Source: Galbibacter pacificus (lineage in GTDB: Bacteria > Bacteroidota > Bacteroidia > Flavobacteriales > Flavobacteriaceae). Taken from it: DNA of 64,000 bases. The notes under the pieces are model-generated. The model saw only the letters and a list, made by a program, of their open reading frames with translations. It ran no database searches and was not told the origin of the DNA. Where the stretch lies: assembly GCF_029603165.1 (NCBI RefSeq), contig NZ_JAQSVC010000003.1, positions 496,001 through 560,000 on the forward strand, in the 5' to 3' direction. The translations under genes were made by a program, and so were the position numbers. Below are positions 44,866-52,694 of this stretch, piece by piece. How positions within the stretch are numbered: the stretch's first letter is position 1; the number at the start of each line of letters is the position of its first letter.

Positions 44866-45046
44866 ATCTAGTGTGAGTGATAAAAATGTTTTCATAAGCA
44901 ACAAGTTACTGAAAAAATTTGCACGCCATTTGCAAACAAAAGTTTGATGTTTTCTGTATTGATTTAAACACAAAAATTATCAATATATTGATAATCAGTA
45001 TATTACAATTTTATAAGTTTCCGAAAATCCCTATTTTAAAAAACTC
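44866..45046. repeat. 181-bp direct repeat, right copy (truncated int 5' end, att-like end)
   Basis: A near copy of 23930-24110 in the same orientation, with three substitutions. The minus strand from 44895 reads the first ten integrase codons (MKTFLSLTLD) and then runs into unrelated sequence, so the integrase body is missing. The right edge is fused to the tRNA-Met anticodon loop. Confidence 0.9.
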
Positions 45047-45088
45047 ATAATCAGGGGGTCCATGGTTCGAGCCCATGTGGGACCACCA
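45044..45088 (+). tRNA. 3' half of tRNA-Met(CAU), split in the anticodon loop
   Basis: From 45044 the sequence reads as an anticodon loop CTCATAA (anticodon CAT at 45046-45048), 3' anticodon-stem strand TCAGG, a variable stretch, a T arm (CATGG, loop TTCGAGC, CCATG), acceptor strand TGGGACC, discriminator A and an encoded CCA at 45086-45088. The 5' side is element DNA (AAAAAA), which cannot pair with TCAGG, and no D arm or 5' acceptor strand is found. It marks the insertion site rather than a working tRNA. Confidence 0.85.
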
Positions 45089-45202
45089 GTAAATTCAAGG
45101 CTTCGGATATGGAAGGCTTTTTTTATATCCTTTGGGTACGTATGCACCCCATCAAGTACATCTTTTAACTTAGGGTAAGTTTATTTACTGGTTTTGTTTG
45201 AT

Positions 45203-45334
45203 CTAAACTTGCTTTAATTTCTTGTAGTTCTGAGGATAAAGATTTCGGATATCTTTATGATTGATGGACATGATATTCTCTAAGGTATATTTGAGCCACT
45301 GATATGGGTTTACCTCGTGTTTTTTGCAGATCGC
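45203..45334 (-). pseudogene. IS66-family transposase C-terminal remnant
   Basis: The minus strand reads 43 codons typical of the IS66 transposase end (AICKKHEVNPYQWLKYTLEN, then IRNLYPQNYKK) and a stop at 45203. The rest of the transposase is missing. It lies between the tRNA fragment and the AbiE operon. The rest of 45089-45420 shows no gene. Confidence 0.75.
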
Positions 45335-45401
45335 TATTTGCGAATTTTAAAATGCCATTTTAGATATAGGGTCGATAGGTCTTGGCGTTTTTACTCAAAA
45401 A

Positions 45402-45528
45402 TGCCAGTAAATAGATTTTACTGGTAAAAATGAGTAATTTTAAAAAATGTCACTATATTTGTAGTAAAGGCAAAAATGAGTAATTCATAAATATGCCAAA
45501 AATATTAAATACTGGCAAAATTGAGCTA
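45402..45528 (+). promoter_or_regulatory. Promoter with three operator-like repeats before the AbiE operon
   Basis: A TATATTTG -7 element lies at 45454-45461. Three direct repeats of a 16-base motif close to TGGCAAAAATGAGTAA lie at 45422-45437, 45468-45483 and 45513-45528, the last touching the start codon. An inverted repeat CCAGTAAA/TTTACTGG overlaps the first. The arrangement suits cooperative repression by the AbiEi-like antitoxin, as known for AbiE systems. Confidence 0.65.
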
Positions 45529-46298
45529 TGTCTAAAATTATTGATCGTCAAATATCAAAACATTTTAAAAGTAAAGGGTATTTCGACCGAGATACCCTTA
45601 GTTCCTTTTTGAATGATTTGAATCCGGAATTCACGGAAAGTGCATTAACATGGAGAATTCATGATTTGGTCAAGAGAAAGGTGATTGATCAAGTGAAGTT
45701 GGGAGTATATACCATTTCAAATAAAGAAGCTTATAAACCATTTGTATCGAATAAACTGGCTCAATTATCAAAGATTGTGGCCAAAGAATTTGACGAATTG
45801 GATTATTGTCTTTGGAGTACTGAATGGTTGAATGATTTTACACGGCATCAATTGGGAACCTTCTTTTATATACTGGAGGTGGAAAAGGATTTTATAGAGG
45901 AAATATTCAATGCGTATTCAGAATCTAAACAGTATAGGGTGTACCTCGATCCTACAGAGGACATCATGGAAAGGTATGTAGAAAGCGAAATTTCTATAGT
46001 CATTAAACCATTAATCAGCCGTTCGCCAAAACAGAAAATTACAGTTAAGGAAAAGTCCAAGGATAACATCTATGTGCCGACCTTGGAGAAAATACTAATT
46101 GATGTGTATAGCGATGCTGTAACCTTCTATGCTATTCAGGGAAGTGAAATGGATACACTGTTTGAAAATGCCTTGAAACGCTATCAAATAAACTTTACCA
46201 AACTCATTAGCTACGCCAGAAGAAGAAATAAGGAGATTCAAATTAAAAGTTACTTAGAGAACAACTTTGGTGACTTTGTAAAAGGTATTTTAGAATGA
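45528..46298 (+). CDS. AbiEi-like antitoxin (possibly DUF6577 family)
   Basis: A 256-residue protein. The N-terminal 70 residues form a winged helix (MSKIIDRQISKHFKSKGYF, then ALTWRIHDLVKRKVIDQ), followed by an AbiEi-like C-terminal domain (LDYCLWSTEWLNDFTRHQLG). In AbiE type IV systems the antitoxin represses the operon and neutralises the toxin without direct binding. The gene overlaps the nucleotidyltransferase gene by four bases, and three repeated sites sit before it. The assignment to DUF6577 is from memory and less certain than the AbiEi-like role. Confidence 0.78.
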   Translation: MSKIIDRQISKHFKSKGYFDRDTLSSFLNDLNPEFTESALTWRIHDLVKRKVIDQVKLGVYTISNKEAYKPFVSNKLAQLSKIVAKEFDELDYCLWSTEWLNDFTRHQLGTFFYILEVEKDFIEEIFNAYSESKQYRVYLDPTEDIMERYVESEISIVIKPLISRSPKQKITVKEKSKDNIYVPTLEKILIDVYSDAVTFYAIQGSEMDTLFENALKRYQINFTKLISYARRRNKEIQIKSYLENNFGDFVKGILE

Positions 46299-47371
46299 TA
46301 AAAGCACATTGTTTTACTAAAGAGTGGATCAACGGTTTTAAACAGCAAAAGCATTTGAAGCGTATCAATCCTCCAGTTCTAGAGAAGATGATACAAGCAC
46401 TATCACTTTTACAACAGTTAAAAGCTCATGGTCTGGATTTTACCTTTAAAGGAGGGACAAGCCTCGTTTTACTACTTGCTAAGTCGAGAAGGTTTTCTGT
46501 TGATATCGATATAATTACTACTCAAACCCGTAAAGAAGTAGAAGCTATTTTGGACAAAGTGGTAGCGAGTTCACATTTCACCAAATGGGATTTACAAGAT
46601 CGAAGAAGTTACAAAGAAGGTGTGCCAAAGGCTCATTACGAATTTGATTATGAATCGAGCCTGAACCAAAGTGCTCATTTTGTGCTGTTAGATATTTTAT
46701 TTGAGAAAACCGATTACCCAAGATTGTTGTTAGCTCCTATACGATCGGAGTGGATTGAATCTGAAGAAATATTGGAGGTAGCCGTACCCTCCATAGAATC
46801 TATTTTTGGCGATAAACTTACTGCATTTGCTCCAAATACTGTTGGAATCCTTTATGACAAAGGCAAAGAGCAGGAGATTATTAAGCAACTTTTTGATATA
46901 GGTTGCCTTTTTGATGAAGTCGAAAACGTAGAAGAAATAGCATTGAGCTTTGAGAAAATTGGAAGTAAGGAAATTAGATACCGTGAACTTGAAATTGGTT
47001 TAGGAGATATACTAGATGATATTTTTACTACTTCTTTACTTATAGCTAAACGAACCAAGAATACTGAAGAGCCAGACAAAACAAGGTTTATGGAACTCAC
47101 TAATGGAATACGAAGGTTCGAAGGATTTTTAATCGCTGAAAATTTCAAAATAGAAGATGCTATATTGGCAGCAGGTAAAGCAGCTTACCTAGCTAAAAAA
47201 TTGAAAAACAAAGACTATTCGGCTATAGTTAAATTTAATGGTCAGGATGTAAGTAAACTAGAAATTACTGGTGAGCTAAACTTCTTGAACAAACTCAAAA
47301 AATCAAGAGACAAAGCTGCATTTTTCTATTGGTATACGGCTCTTAACGAGTCGAGTAACTCTTTAATTTAA
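46295..47371 (+). CDS. AbiEii/AbiGii-family nucleotidyltransferase toxin
   Basis: A 358-residue nucleotidyltransferase. The core motif GGTSLVLLLAKSRRFSVDID has the Gly-Ser pair and the two catalytic Asp. The third acidic strand (FVLLDILFE) and the domain after it (VPSIESIFGDKLTAFAP) are family-typical. AbiEii toxins block growth by modifying RNA or other targets, with tRNA shown for some. The gene is complete, follows the antitoxin by a four-base overlap and is the only intact AbiE pair in the window, in contrast to the pseudogenes at 24163-25381 and 19276. Confidence 0.85.
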   Translation: MIKAHCFTKEWINGFKQQKHLKRINPPVLEKMIQALSLLQQLKAHGLDFTFKGGTSLVLLLAKSRRFSVDIDIITTQTRKEVEAILDKVVASSHFTKWDLQDRRSYKEGVPKAHYEFDYESSLNQSAHFVLLDILFEKTDYPRLLLAPIRSEWIESEEILEVAVPSIESIFGDKLTAFAPNTVGILYDKGKEQEIIKQLFDIGCLFDEVENVEEIALSFEKIGSKEIRYRELEIGLGDILDDIFTTSLLIAKRTKNTEEPDKTRFMELTNGIRRFEGFLIAENFKIEDAILAAGKAAYLAKKLKNKDYSAIVKFNGQDVSKLEITGELNFLNKLKKSRDKAAFFYWYTALNESSNSLI

Positions 47372-47442
47372 TTGCTTTTGATCAAGAAAGTCTTGATGAA
47401 ATGAATGAGAACACCGAAAATTCTAGGCAAAAACCCAATTAA

Positions 47443-47475
47443 ACTTTGGCAAATAATCCAAAATTTGCCAAAGTT
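47443..47475. repeat. 12-bp perfect inverted repeat between the AbiE and HipBST operons
   Basis: AACTTTGGCAAA (47443-47454) and TTTGCCAAAGTT (47464-47475) are exact reverse complements around a nine-base loop. No T-run follows. It could terminate the AbiE transcript, or it could be an operator or a recombination scar. Confidence 0.55.
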
Positions 47476-47508
47476 GTATGCTATTATATTTATAGCCAAA
47501 TATTTTTT

Positions 47509-47607
47509 TACACCCAAAAGGGTGTAAAAGTATGTTTTTAATATGAATTACACCCATAAAGGTATAATATTAATATAGATTTATTATATTGCACCCATAA
47601 AGGTATA
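47509..47607 (+). promoter_or_regulatory. Three HipB-operator-like sites before the HipBST operon
   Basis: Three 18-base sites share TRCACCC-N4-GGTRTA. The first, at 47509-47526, is a perfect palindrome (TACACCC-AAAA-GGGTGTA). The second (47549-47566) and third (47590-47607) are imperfect copies. They are spaced about 40 bases apart and end four bases before the start at 47611. This is how HipB-type repressors bind their own promoter. Confidence 0.75.
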
Positions 47608-47610
47608 ACT

Positions 47611-47853
47611 ATGCAAGAGTGGAATAGAAATAGTGAGATAGCAGAGTTTGTACGAAATAGGCGTAAAAAATCAAACCTAACCCAAATAGAACTAGCAGAT
47701 GTAACGGGTGTAGGAGTTCGTTTTGTACGCGAGTTAGAACAAGGAAAACCCAATTTAATGACGGATAAGATTAATCAAATATTGCTGTTTTTTGGGCATA
47801 CATTAACGCCAACACCTATAAGTGATGAGACAAGGAGAAATTTGGGTGAATAA
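47611..47853 (+). CDS. HipB-like helix-turn-helix protein
   Basis: An 80-residue Xre-type DNA-binding protein: EIAEFVRNRRKKSNLTQIEL, then VGVRFVRELEQGKP forms the recognition region. HipB proteins repress their operon and hold the HipA kinase in an inactive complex. The gene overlaps the next, HipS-like gene by 29 bases. Three repeated sites lie just upstream. Confidence 0.88.
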   Translation: MQEWNRNSEIAEFVRNRRKKSNLTQIELADVTGVGVRFVRELEQGKPNLMTDKINQILLFFGHTLTPTPISDETRRNLGE

Positions 47854-48139
47854 TCAATTGGCGGGAGTATTGACTGAAGATGATAACGGCTATCACTTTA
47901 ATTACAACAAAGAGTATTTAGAGCAAGAAAAAGCGTCTCCGGTATCATTGACCTTGCCATTACATAAAGACCCATTTCATTCAGAAAGTTTATTTCCTTT
48001 TTTTGACGGTCTCATACCAGAAGGATGGTTGTTGGACATCGCACATAAAAATTGGAAAATAAACCCTAGGGATCGTATGGGACTGTTACTAACAACCTGT
48101 CGGGATTGTATAGGTAATATAAGTGTGAGAAGTACATAA
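47825..48139 (+). CDS. HipS-like protein (HipA N-subdomain 1)
   Basis: A 104-residue protein matching the N-terminal subdomain of HipA: GEIWVNNQLAGVLTEDDNGY, then VSLTLPLHKDPFHSESLFPF and the FFDGLIPEGW motif. In HipBST systems this piece is a separate protein, HipS, which inhibits the kinase HipT. The ATG at 47825 is preferred to the GTG at 47822. It overlaps hipB and its last base is the first base of the kinase gene start (48139). The module is therefore tripartite, not a broken hipA: both pieces are complete and in the known order B-S-T. Confidence 0.8.
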   Translation: MRQGEIWVNNQLAGVLTEDDNGYHFNYNKEYLEQEKASPVSLTLPLHKDPFHSESLFPFFDGLIPEGWLLDIAHKNWKINPRDRMGLLLTTCRDCIGNISVRST

Positions 48140-49089
48140 TGAACTATTGTTTAGCCTGTAATAAAGAGTTAGAAGGTGACATAAGGTACCACAAAAGTTG
48201 CTTAAAAGCATTTTGGCAAGAAGATACACCTGTCCTGGAGTTAGACTATGAGCTTTCCAAAATAGAAGAATTGGCCAAAGAAAATATAGCACAACAGGTT
48301 ATAGTGACTGGAGTACAGCCAAAATTATCATTAGGGTTTACCGGAGAGGAAAAGAAGAATAGATTGACAATTGTAGGAGCATTAAATGGTAGATACATTC
48401 TAAAACCGCCTTTTGAATTATATCCTCAAATGCCAGAAATAGAAGCCTTATCAATGTTATTAACCCAGGCGTGCAGTATTGATACAGTACCTTTTTTATT
48501 AATTCCAATGAAAAGTGGAGAGCTGGCATACTTGACAAGGCGCATAGACCGTACTGAAAAAAATGAAAAACACCCAATGGAAGATGCATGTCAATTTACC
48601 GAGCGCTTAACAGAACACAAATATCGTGGCTCGTATGAGCAGATAGCAAAGGGGATAATAACCTATGCACAAAACCCGCTGTTGGAAGTGGTGAAGTTTT
48701 ACCAGCAAGTAATCGTATCCTTTCTTATTGGAAACAACGATATGCACTTAAAAAACTTTTCATTAATAGCATTTAAAGACAACCAGTATCAGTTATCCCC
48801 GGCCTACGATATGGTAGCAGTTAAATTATTAATACCCGATGATCCAGAGGAATTGGCTCTAAATCTTAACGGTAAAAAAAGAAAGCTAAAACGAAAAGAT
48901 TTTAATGAGGCCATGGCCAAAGCACATATCCCAGAAAAGGCAATAGAAAACCTTTGGAACAGGATTGAAAAGGGTATGAAAAATTGGCCGTTAATGGTAC
49001 AAAACAGTTTTCTAAACAAACAAGAAAAAGAAATATTATTAGAACTTATCAGTACAAGGGCAAGTCAGGTTGAATTGAATTTAAGATAA
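48139..49089 (+). CDS. HipT-like Ser/Thr kinase toxin (HipA C-terminal type)
   Basis: A 316-residue kinase. It opens with a short Cys-rich stretch (YCLACNKELEG) seen in such HipA-like proteins. Then comes the Gly-rich loop VTGVQPKLSLGF with the Ser region that is autophosphorylated in HipA/HipT. The catalytic GNNDMHLKNFSL gives the Asp and Asn, and LSPAYDMV gives the metal-binding Asp. Known HipA-family kinases phosphorylate glutamyl- or tryptophanyl-tRNA synthetase, causing growth arrest; the target here is unknown. It is co-translated with HipB- and HipS-like genes. Confidence 0.88.
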   Translation: MNYCLACNKELEGDIRYHKSCLKAFWQEDTPVLELDYELSKIEELAKENIAQQVIVTGVQPKLSLGFTGEEKKNRLTIVGALNGRYILKPPFELYPQMPEIEALSMLLTQACSIDTVPFLLIPMKSGELAYLTRRIDRTEKNEKHPMEDACQFTERLTEHKYRGSYEQIAKGIITYAQNPLLEVVKFYQQVIVSFLIGNNDMHLKNFSLIAFKDNQYQLSPAYDMVAVKLLIPDDPEELALNLNGKKRKLKRKDFNEAMAKAHIPEKAIENLWNRIEKGMKNWPLMVQNSFLNKQEKEILLELISTRASQVELNLR

Positions 49090-49177
49090 GTAAGTATTCT
49101 GACGGAGTTCAGTTTACACCTCTCTTCGATAGTTTTTGCATTAGGATAGTGTCTTTTGATTTTTCATAGGTGTGTTC

Positions 49178-50191
49178 TTACATTAATATTTTATTGATTG
49201 CTTCTGCAGCCGGTGGTAAATTGGTTTCTTCTAACATTTCCCTTAAATCTATCTCTATAGTTCTTGACAATGCAGCCATTGGAATATCGTTTGCCCCTCC
49301 TTCAAAAGGGTTTTCGGTACTTTCACCTACTTGCTCTAATGATGTAAATACCCATCCTACTATAACACTAAAAGGGATATTTAACCAAACACCATATTCC
49401 CCTAGCTTACTCAATGGCTCTAATAACCCAAAAGGAATTAATATTACAAGCAACCATATGAAGTACAGGCTTATACTTGTGAACTGACGCGGGTATGGAA
49501 AGTTCTTAATACGCTCTGCTTTTCCTTGATGTGTAAAAAAGTCTTTTAACATAACTTCTATACTAACATATGGATATGCCTCAATGAGTCTTTGCTGTCT
49601 TATTCTTTTTAGATCGGCCGATTGTAAACTCAAAACTTGTGTTGCCCTATTTTTCTTTGCCATTACATAATTCAAGTCTTGTTGAGATAAGTAAGGCTTA
49701 AGGTCATCCTGTATACTTGTTTCCCATTCAGGAACTTTATAATGTTTAAGGTATTCCTTAAAATAAGGTTTGTTTTGATTTTCCCAGGCCTGTGGTTTAC
49801 GCAATTGATGACGCAAAGCTGTAAGCCACGCAATGTGTCTATATACCAATCGCTTATGAATGGCTTTGATATCTTCGTTCTCTTCTGTCTTATTACCCCC
49901 TACTATAAAATCTTTAACCATTACCCCCCAAGTTCTACTATCATTTACAATAGCTCCCCAAATCATTCTCGCTTCCCATAAACGATTATAAGTCTGGGTA
50001 TTTCTAAATCCTGTAATGAAAGTAGCTCCTATACCTACTAAACCAATAATTGTCCAGGGGATAGCTATCCAATCTATATCAAAAATGGCATAGATGACCG
50101 TAGGGATTGTTGCAATTATTAATAGCCTGAAAATATTCCTTCTTGTCCAAGGAATGAAATGATGAATTTTGTAATGACTTCCTGTATTCAT
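49178..50191 (-). CDS. Bestrophin-family (RFP-TM) ion channel
   Basis: A 337-residue membrane protein of the bacterial bestrophin group. It has the N-terminal MNTGSHYKIHHFIPWTRRN, a membrane pair near residues 22-60, and the marker sequence FRNTQTYNRLWEARMIWGAI. A second helical pair follows near 225-270 and a C-terminal soluble part ends AAAEAINKILM. Bacterial homologues conduct monovalent ions. It starts three bases after the K+ channel gene, so the two are probably co-transcribed. Confidence 0.87.
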   Translation of the reverse strand: MNTGSHYKIHHFIPWTRRNIFRLLIIATIPTVIYAIFDIDWIAIPWTIIGLVGIGATFITGFRNTQTYNRLWEARMIWGAIVNDSRTWGVMVKDFIVGGNKTEENEDIKAIHKRLVYRHIAWLTALRHQLRKPQAWENQNKPYFKEYLKHYKVPEWETSIQDDLKPYLSQQDLNYVMAKKNRATQVLSLQSADLKRIRQQRLIEAYPYVSIEVMLKDFFTHQGKAERIKNFPYPRQFTSISLYFIWLLVILIPFGLLEPLSKLGEYGVWLNIPFSVIVGWVFTSLEQVGESTENPFEGGANDIPMAALSRTIEIDLREMLEETNLPPAAEAINKILM

Positions 50192-50194
50192 AAG

Positions 50195-50875
50195 TTATTT
50201 ATTTTGTTGTTCTTGAGACACAAATTTGCTAATGAGAATTCCTATTAAAACAGCGGTATAAAATTGACTGACAACTCCCATAAGAGAAACTATAAGCTTT
50301 GTACTATATGTATTAGGGGTAATGTCACCAAATCCAATTGTTGTTACGGTAATGGAACTAAAGTACACCAAATCCATATAAATTGTGGCAGCTTGAGAGC
50401 TATCTATATTATTGATCGTTGAATTGTCCAAATAAAAAATGGCCTGTAGTAAGAAAACAGCCATTTCTATCAATAAGAAAAAGCCACAAGCAGAAGCTGA
50501 AATAATATCTGTATTGATATAGCTCGGTTTTATTAAGAATCGTAGGATTTCAATTAAAATAAAACCAAAAAACAGACAGTACACAGCGCTTAACATGGTC
50601 ATAAAATACTGGACATGACCAAAAAACGGAATACTTATTGGCAAAGCTATAACCATTCCCAGTAGCCCATTTTTAATTAGTTTTTTTATCCTGCCTTTTT
50701 CAATAAATACACCAATACTGGCTACACCTAAAATAAGCATATTCACCGGCCAGATTACAGCAGTATAAAATGTTAAATCGCTTAATACAATACCTATATA
50801 CAAATGTGCCAATAGTGCAATCAGCAATATTTCATATTTGTATGTATGTGTTATATGATAAAATTTTTTGAGCAT
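50195..50875 (-). CDS. Two-pore-type potassium channel-like protein
   Basis: A 226-residue membrane protein with about six hydrophobic helices and one pore. The selectivity filter is TVTTIGFGDITPNT, close to the K+ signature TxGYGD with Phe in place of Tyr. There is no regulatory RCK domain. It lies two bases after the NTF2-like gene and three bases before the bestrophin gene. Confidence 0.85.
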   Translation of the reverse strand: MLKKFYHITHTYKYEILLIALLAHLYIGIVLSDLTFYTAVIWPVNMLILGVASIGVFIEKGRIKKLIKNGLLGMVIALPISIPFFGHVQYFMTMLSAVYCLFFGFILIEILRFLIKPSYINTDIISASACGFFLLIEMAVFLLQAIFYLDNSTINNIDSSQAATIYMDLVYFSSITVTTIGFGDITPNTYSTKLIVSLMGVVSQFYTAVLIGILISKFVSQEQQNK

Positions 50876-50877
50876 TG

Positions 50878-51198
50878 TTAATTTGCTTGCCCTATATCAA
50901 GTTGATGTATTTTTCCTTCATTATTAACGTGAAACTTAAAATACACATTAAACGCACCCCATTGTTTGGTTGTTAGGTGTCCATAAATGTCTTTTCCGTT
51001 GTTTTCTACGCGATGTATTTCTGTAAACCATTCATTTCCAACCGCATTTCTGGAAAAACTATGGAAATCCCTAGGGTTTCCATCATCAGTCATTTTTGTA
51101 TCTGCCGTGAAATAAGTTAGCCATTTGTTTTTATCTTTATTTTGAAGTGCTTCTATTGCACCTTTGACGGTTTCATTTGTAATTATACTCAAATCCAT
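50878..51198 (-). CDS. NTF2-like / SnoaL-like protein
   Basis: A 106-residue small alpha-beta protein with the NTF2-like layout: an N-terminal helix (NETVKGAIEALQNKDKNKWL), a short AD motif strand (TADTKMTDDG), then FHVNNEGKIHQLDIGQAN at the end. The function is not recognisable. It is the first of three tightly packed genes with the two channel genes. Confidence 0.72.
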   Translation of the reverse strand: MDLSIITNETVKGAIEALQNKDKNKWLTYFTADTKMTDDGNPRDFHSFSRNAVGNEWFTEIHRVENNGKDIYGHLTTKQWGAFNVYFKFHVNNEGKIHQLDIGQAN

Positions 51199-51287
51199 AG
51201 TTTTAGTTTTTGATTTATTTTTATTGTTTTGGGCTTATGCAACTATCGTTACTGATAGAAGTGATGTGCCAAAAGCCTTTTTCATTA

Positions 51288-51635
51288 TTAATTGTTTAGA
51301 GGATGTTTTAAATACAATACTAGTAAGTTAAGAAGCAGGAAAGGCACTTCAATAGCAGCTCCTTTTAGATTTCCATCAAATAGCTGAAAGCAGATAATCA
51401 ACAATATTGTTGCTGCCATTAAAAAATTACCCCATATAAATGTTTTTGGAATAGCAATTAATGCTGTACTTAAAAGGGTTAGTACTCCAAAAACCATTAC
51501 ACCGGTTTTATTAAAACCCCATTTACCAAACATTTCAAGCATTTCTGGTTTTCCGGTAACCATTGCCAAACCTTGTTTAATACCCATAAAGAGTATTACT
51601 AATATTAATACAGTACTACTTATTTTAGATACCAT
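51288..51635 (-). CDS. DoxX-like small membrane protein
   Basis: A 115-residue protein with four predicted membrane helices (ISSTVLILVILFMGIKQG, then VMVFGVLTLLSTALIAI, LMAATILLIICFQL and IEVPFLLLNLLVLYL) and the DoxX-like spacing with GKPEMLEMFGKWGF between the first two. No partner genes of the DoxAD type are present. It is separated from the SDR gene by about 200 bp that shows no gene. Confidence 0.75.
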   Translation of the reverse strand: MVSKISSTVLILVILFMGIKQGLAMVTGKPEMLEMFGKWGFNKTGVMVFGVLTLLSTALIAIPKTFIWGNFLMAATILLIICFQLFDGNLKGAAIEVPFLLLNLLVLYLKHPLNN

Positions 51636-51836
51636 TGTGTTATCGTTTTTAATTAAGAAAATAAGCTAAATGCTTTACCAATATCCTTTCCTTGATAAAA
51701 TTTGGTAGAATCTGAAAAATAATTCTCTTCTCTTTGTCAAAAATGGACTGGAAGGCATTCATGGTCTTGTGTTTTTAAAAATTGAAAAACTTGGCAACTA
51801 TTAGTGCAATAATTGCCAAGTGTATTTATCATAAGA

Positions 51837-52592
51837 TTACCTAGTTGTATAACCTCCGTTTGCGAAGATTGTCTGACCAGTAATCCACCAACCATCGGTC
51901 ACTAAAAACTCAATTAATGGCGCTATGTCTTTAATGTCTGTTAAACCTCCTAACGCTGACGCAGATTTGTGGTATGCTACAGCATCATCAGACTCTTGCC
52001 CGTAAAAGAAAGGCGTATCCATTGGCCCCGGACCTACGGCAGTTACGGAAATCCCTCTACCACCAAACTCTTTGGACGCCATTCTTGTGAAATGCTCTAC
52101 CGGCGCTTTAGCTCCTGCATAGGTAGAATATAGGCCTGTATAAGCTGCCAATAGCGATGTTACTATGGTACATAGCTTTCCATTATCATTTAATTTTCTG
52201 CCTGCTTCCTGAATAAAGAAATATGCCACTTTTGAGTTTATGGCAAACATGGTATCATATTCTGCCTCGGTAGTATCTTCAAATGGCTTTTTTAGCACCA
52301 TCCCCACAGTATTGATGGCCACATCAATACCCCCATATTTAGAGATGGCTTCGTCAAAAAATTTGGTAATGTTTTCTACCTTGGTTAGATCTCCTTGATA
52401 TAAAAACCCTTCACCACCAGCTGCTTTAACCGCTGCCAATGTTTCTTCACTTGCCACTTTAGAACTATCACTATTGTAATGAATAGCCAATTTCGCTCCT
52501 TTAGCTGCAAAATTTCTACTTAACAAGCCGCCAAGATTTTTACCTCCACCAGCTATTAAAACTACTTTGTCCTTTAAATCGATTTTACTCAT
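51837..52592 (-). CDS. SDR-family NAD(P)-dependent oxidoreductase
   Basis: A 251-residue Rossmann-fold enzyme. The cofactor loop is IAGGGKNLGG, the catalytic Tyr-Lys lie in YSTYAGAKAPVEHF, and the Ser region is IVTSLLAAY. The C-terminus WWITGQTIFANGGYTT is typical. The cofactor loop reads GGGKNLGG in place of the usual TGxxxGIG, a known variation. It lies next to an AraC-type regulator on the same strand, which is a common regulator plus target arrangement. The substrate is not predictable. Confidence 0.9.
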   Translation of the reverse strand: MSKIDLKDKVVLIAGGGKNLGGLLSRNFAAKGAKLAIHYNSDSSKVASEETLAAVKAAGGEGFLYQGDLTKVENITKFFDEAISKYGGIDVAINTVGMVLKKPFEDTTEAEYDTMFAINSKVAYFFIQEAGRKLNDNGKLCTIVTSLLAAYTGLYSTYAGAKAPVEHFTRMASKEFGGRGISVTAVGPGPMDTPFFYGQESDDAVAYHKSASALGGLTDIKDIAPLIEFLVTDGWWITGQTIFANGGYTTR

Positions 52593-52694
52593 TTTATTAA
52601 AATTATGTGATTCATTATTTACGTAAAATTCCTATTAATATTTGGCTGAAAGGTTACGGGATTTATAGAAATACTTATATTTTTTATAGGTTTA

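Larger units (their letters stand above)
24111..45046. mobile_element. Putative tandem-integrated element carrying the lanthipeptide cluster
   Basis: The segment between the two integrase-end repeats holds decayed abiE genes, the whole lanthipeptide cluster and an amidohydrolase gene. Its right end is fused to the 3' half of a tRNA-Met at the anticodon loop. Its own integrase is reduced to promoter plus ten codons (44866-44895). The simplest reading is that two related elements inserted one after the other at the same tRNA, and the right one then lost its integrase body. The left 5' half of the tRNA was not found in the window, so the full outer boundary is unknown. Confidence 0.5.

Noticed and set aside
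45000-45088. A complete tRNA gene at the right end of the element
   Set aside because: Only the part from the anticodon loop to CCA is present. The bases before it are element DNA and cannot form the 5' acceptor strand, D arm or 5' anticodon stem.
47825-49089. A hipA gene broken by a frameshift
   Set aside because: Both pieces have their own starts, are complete domains and match the B-S-T order of tripartite HipBST modules, so a true split system is the better reading.
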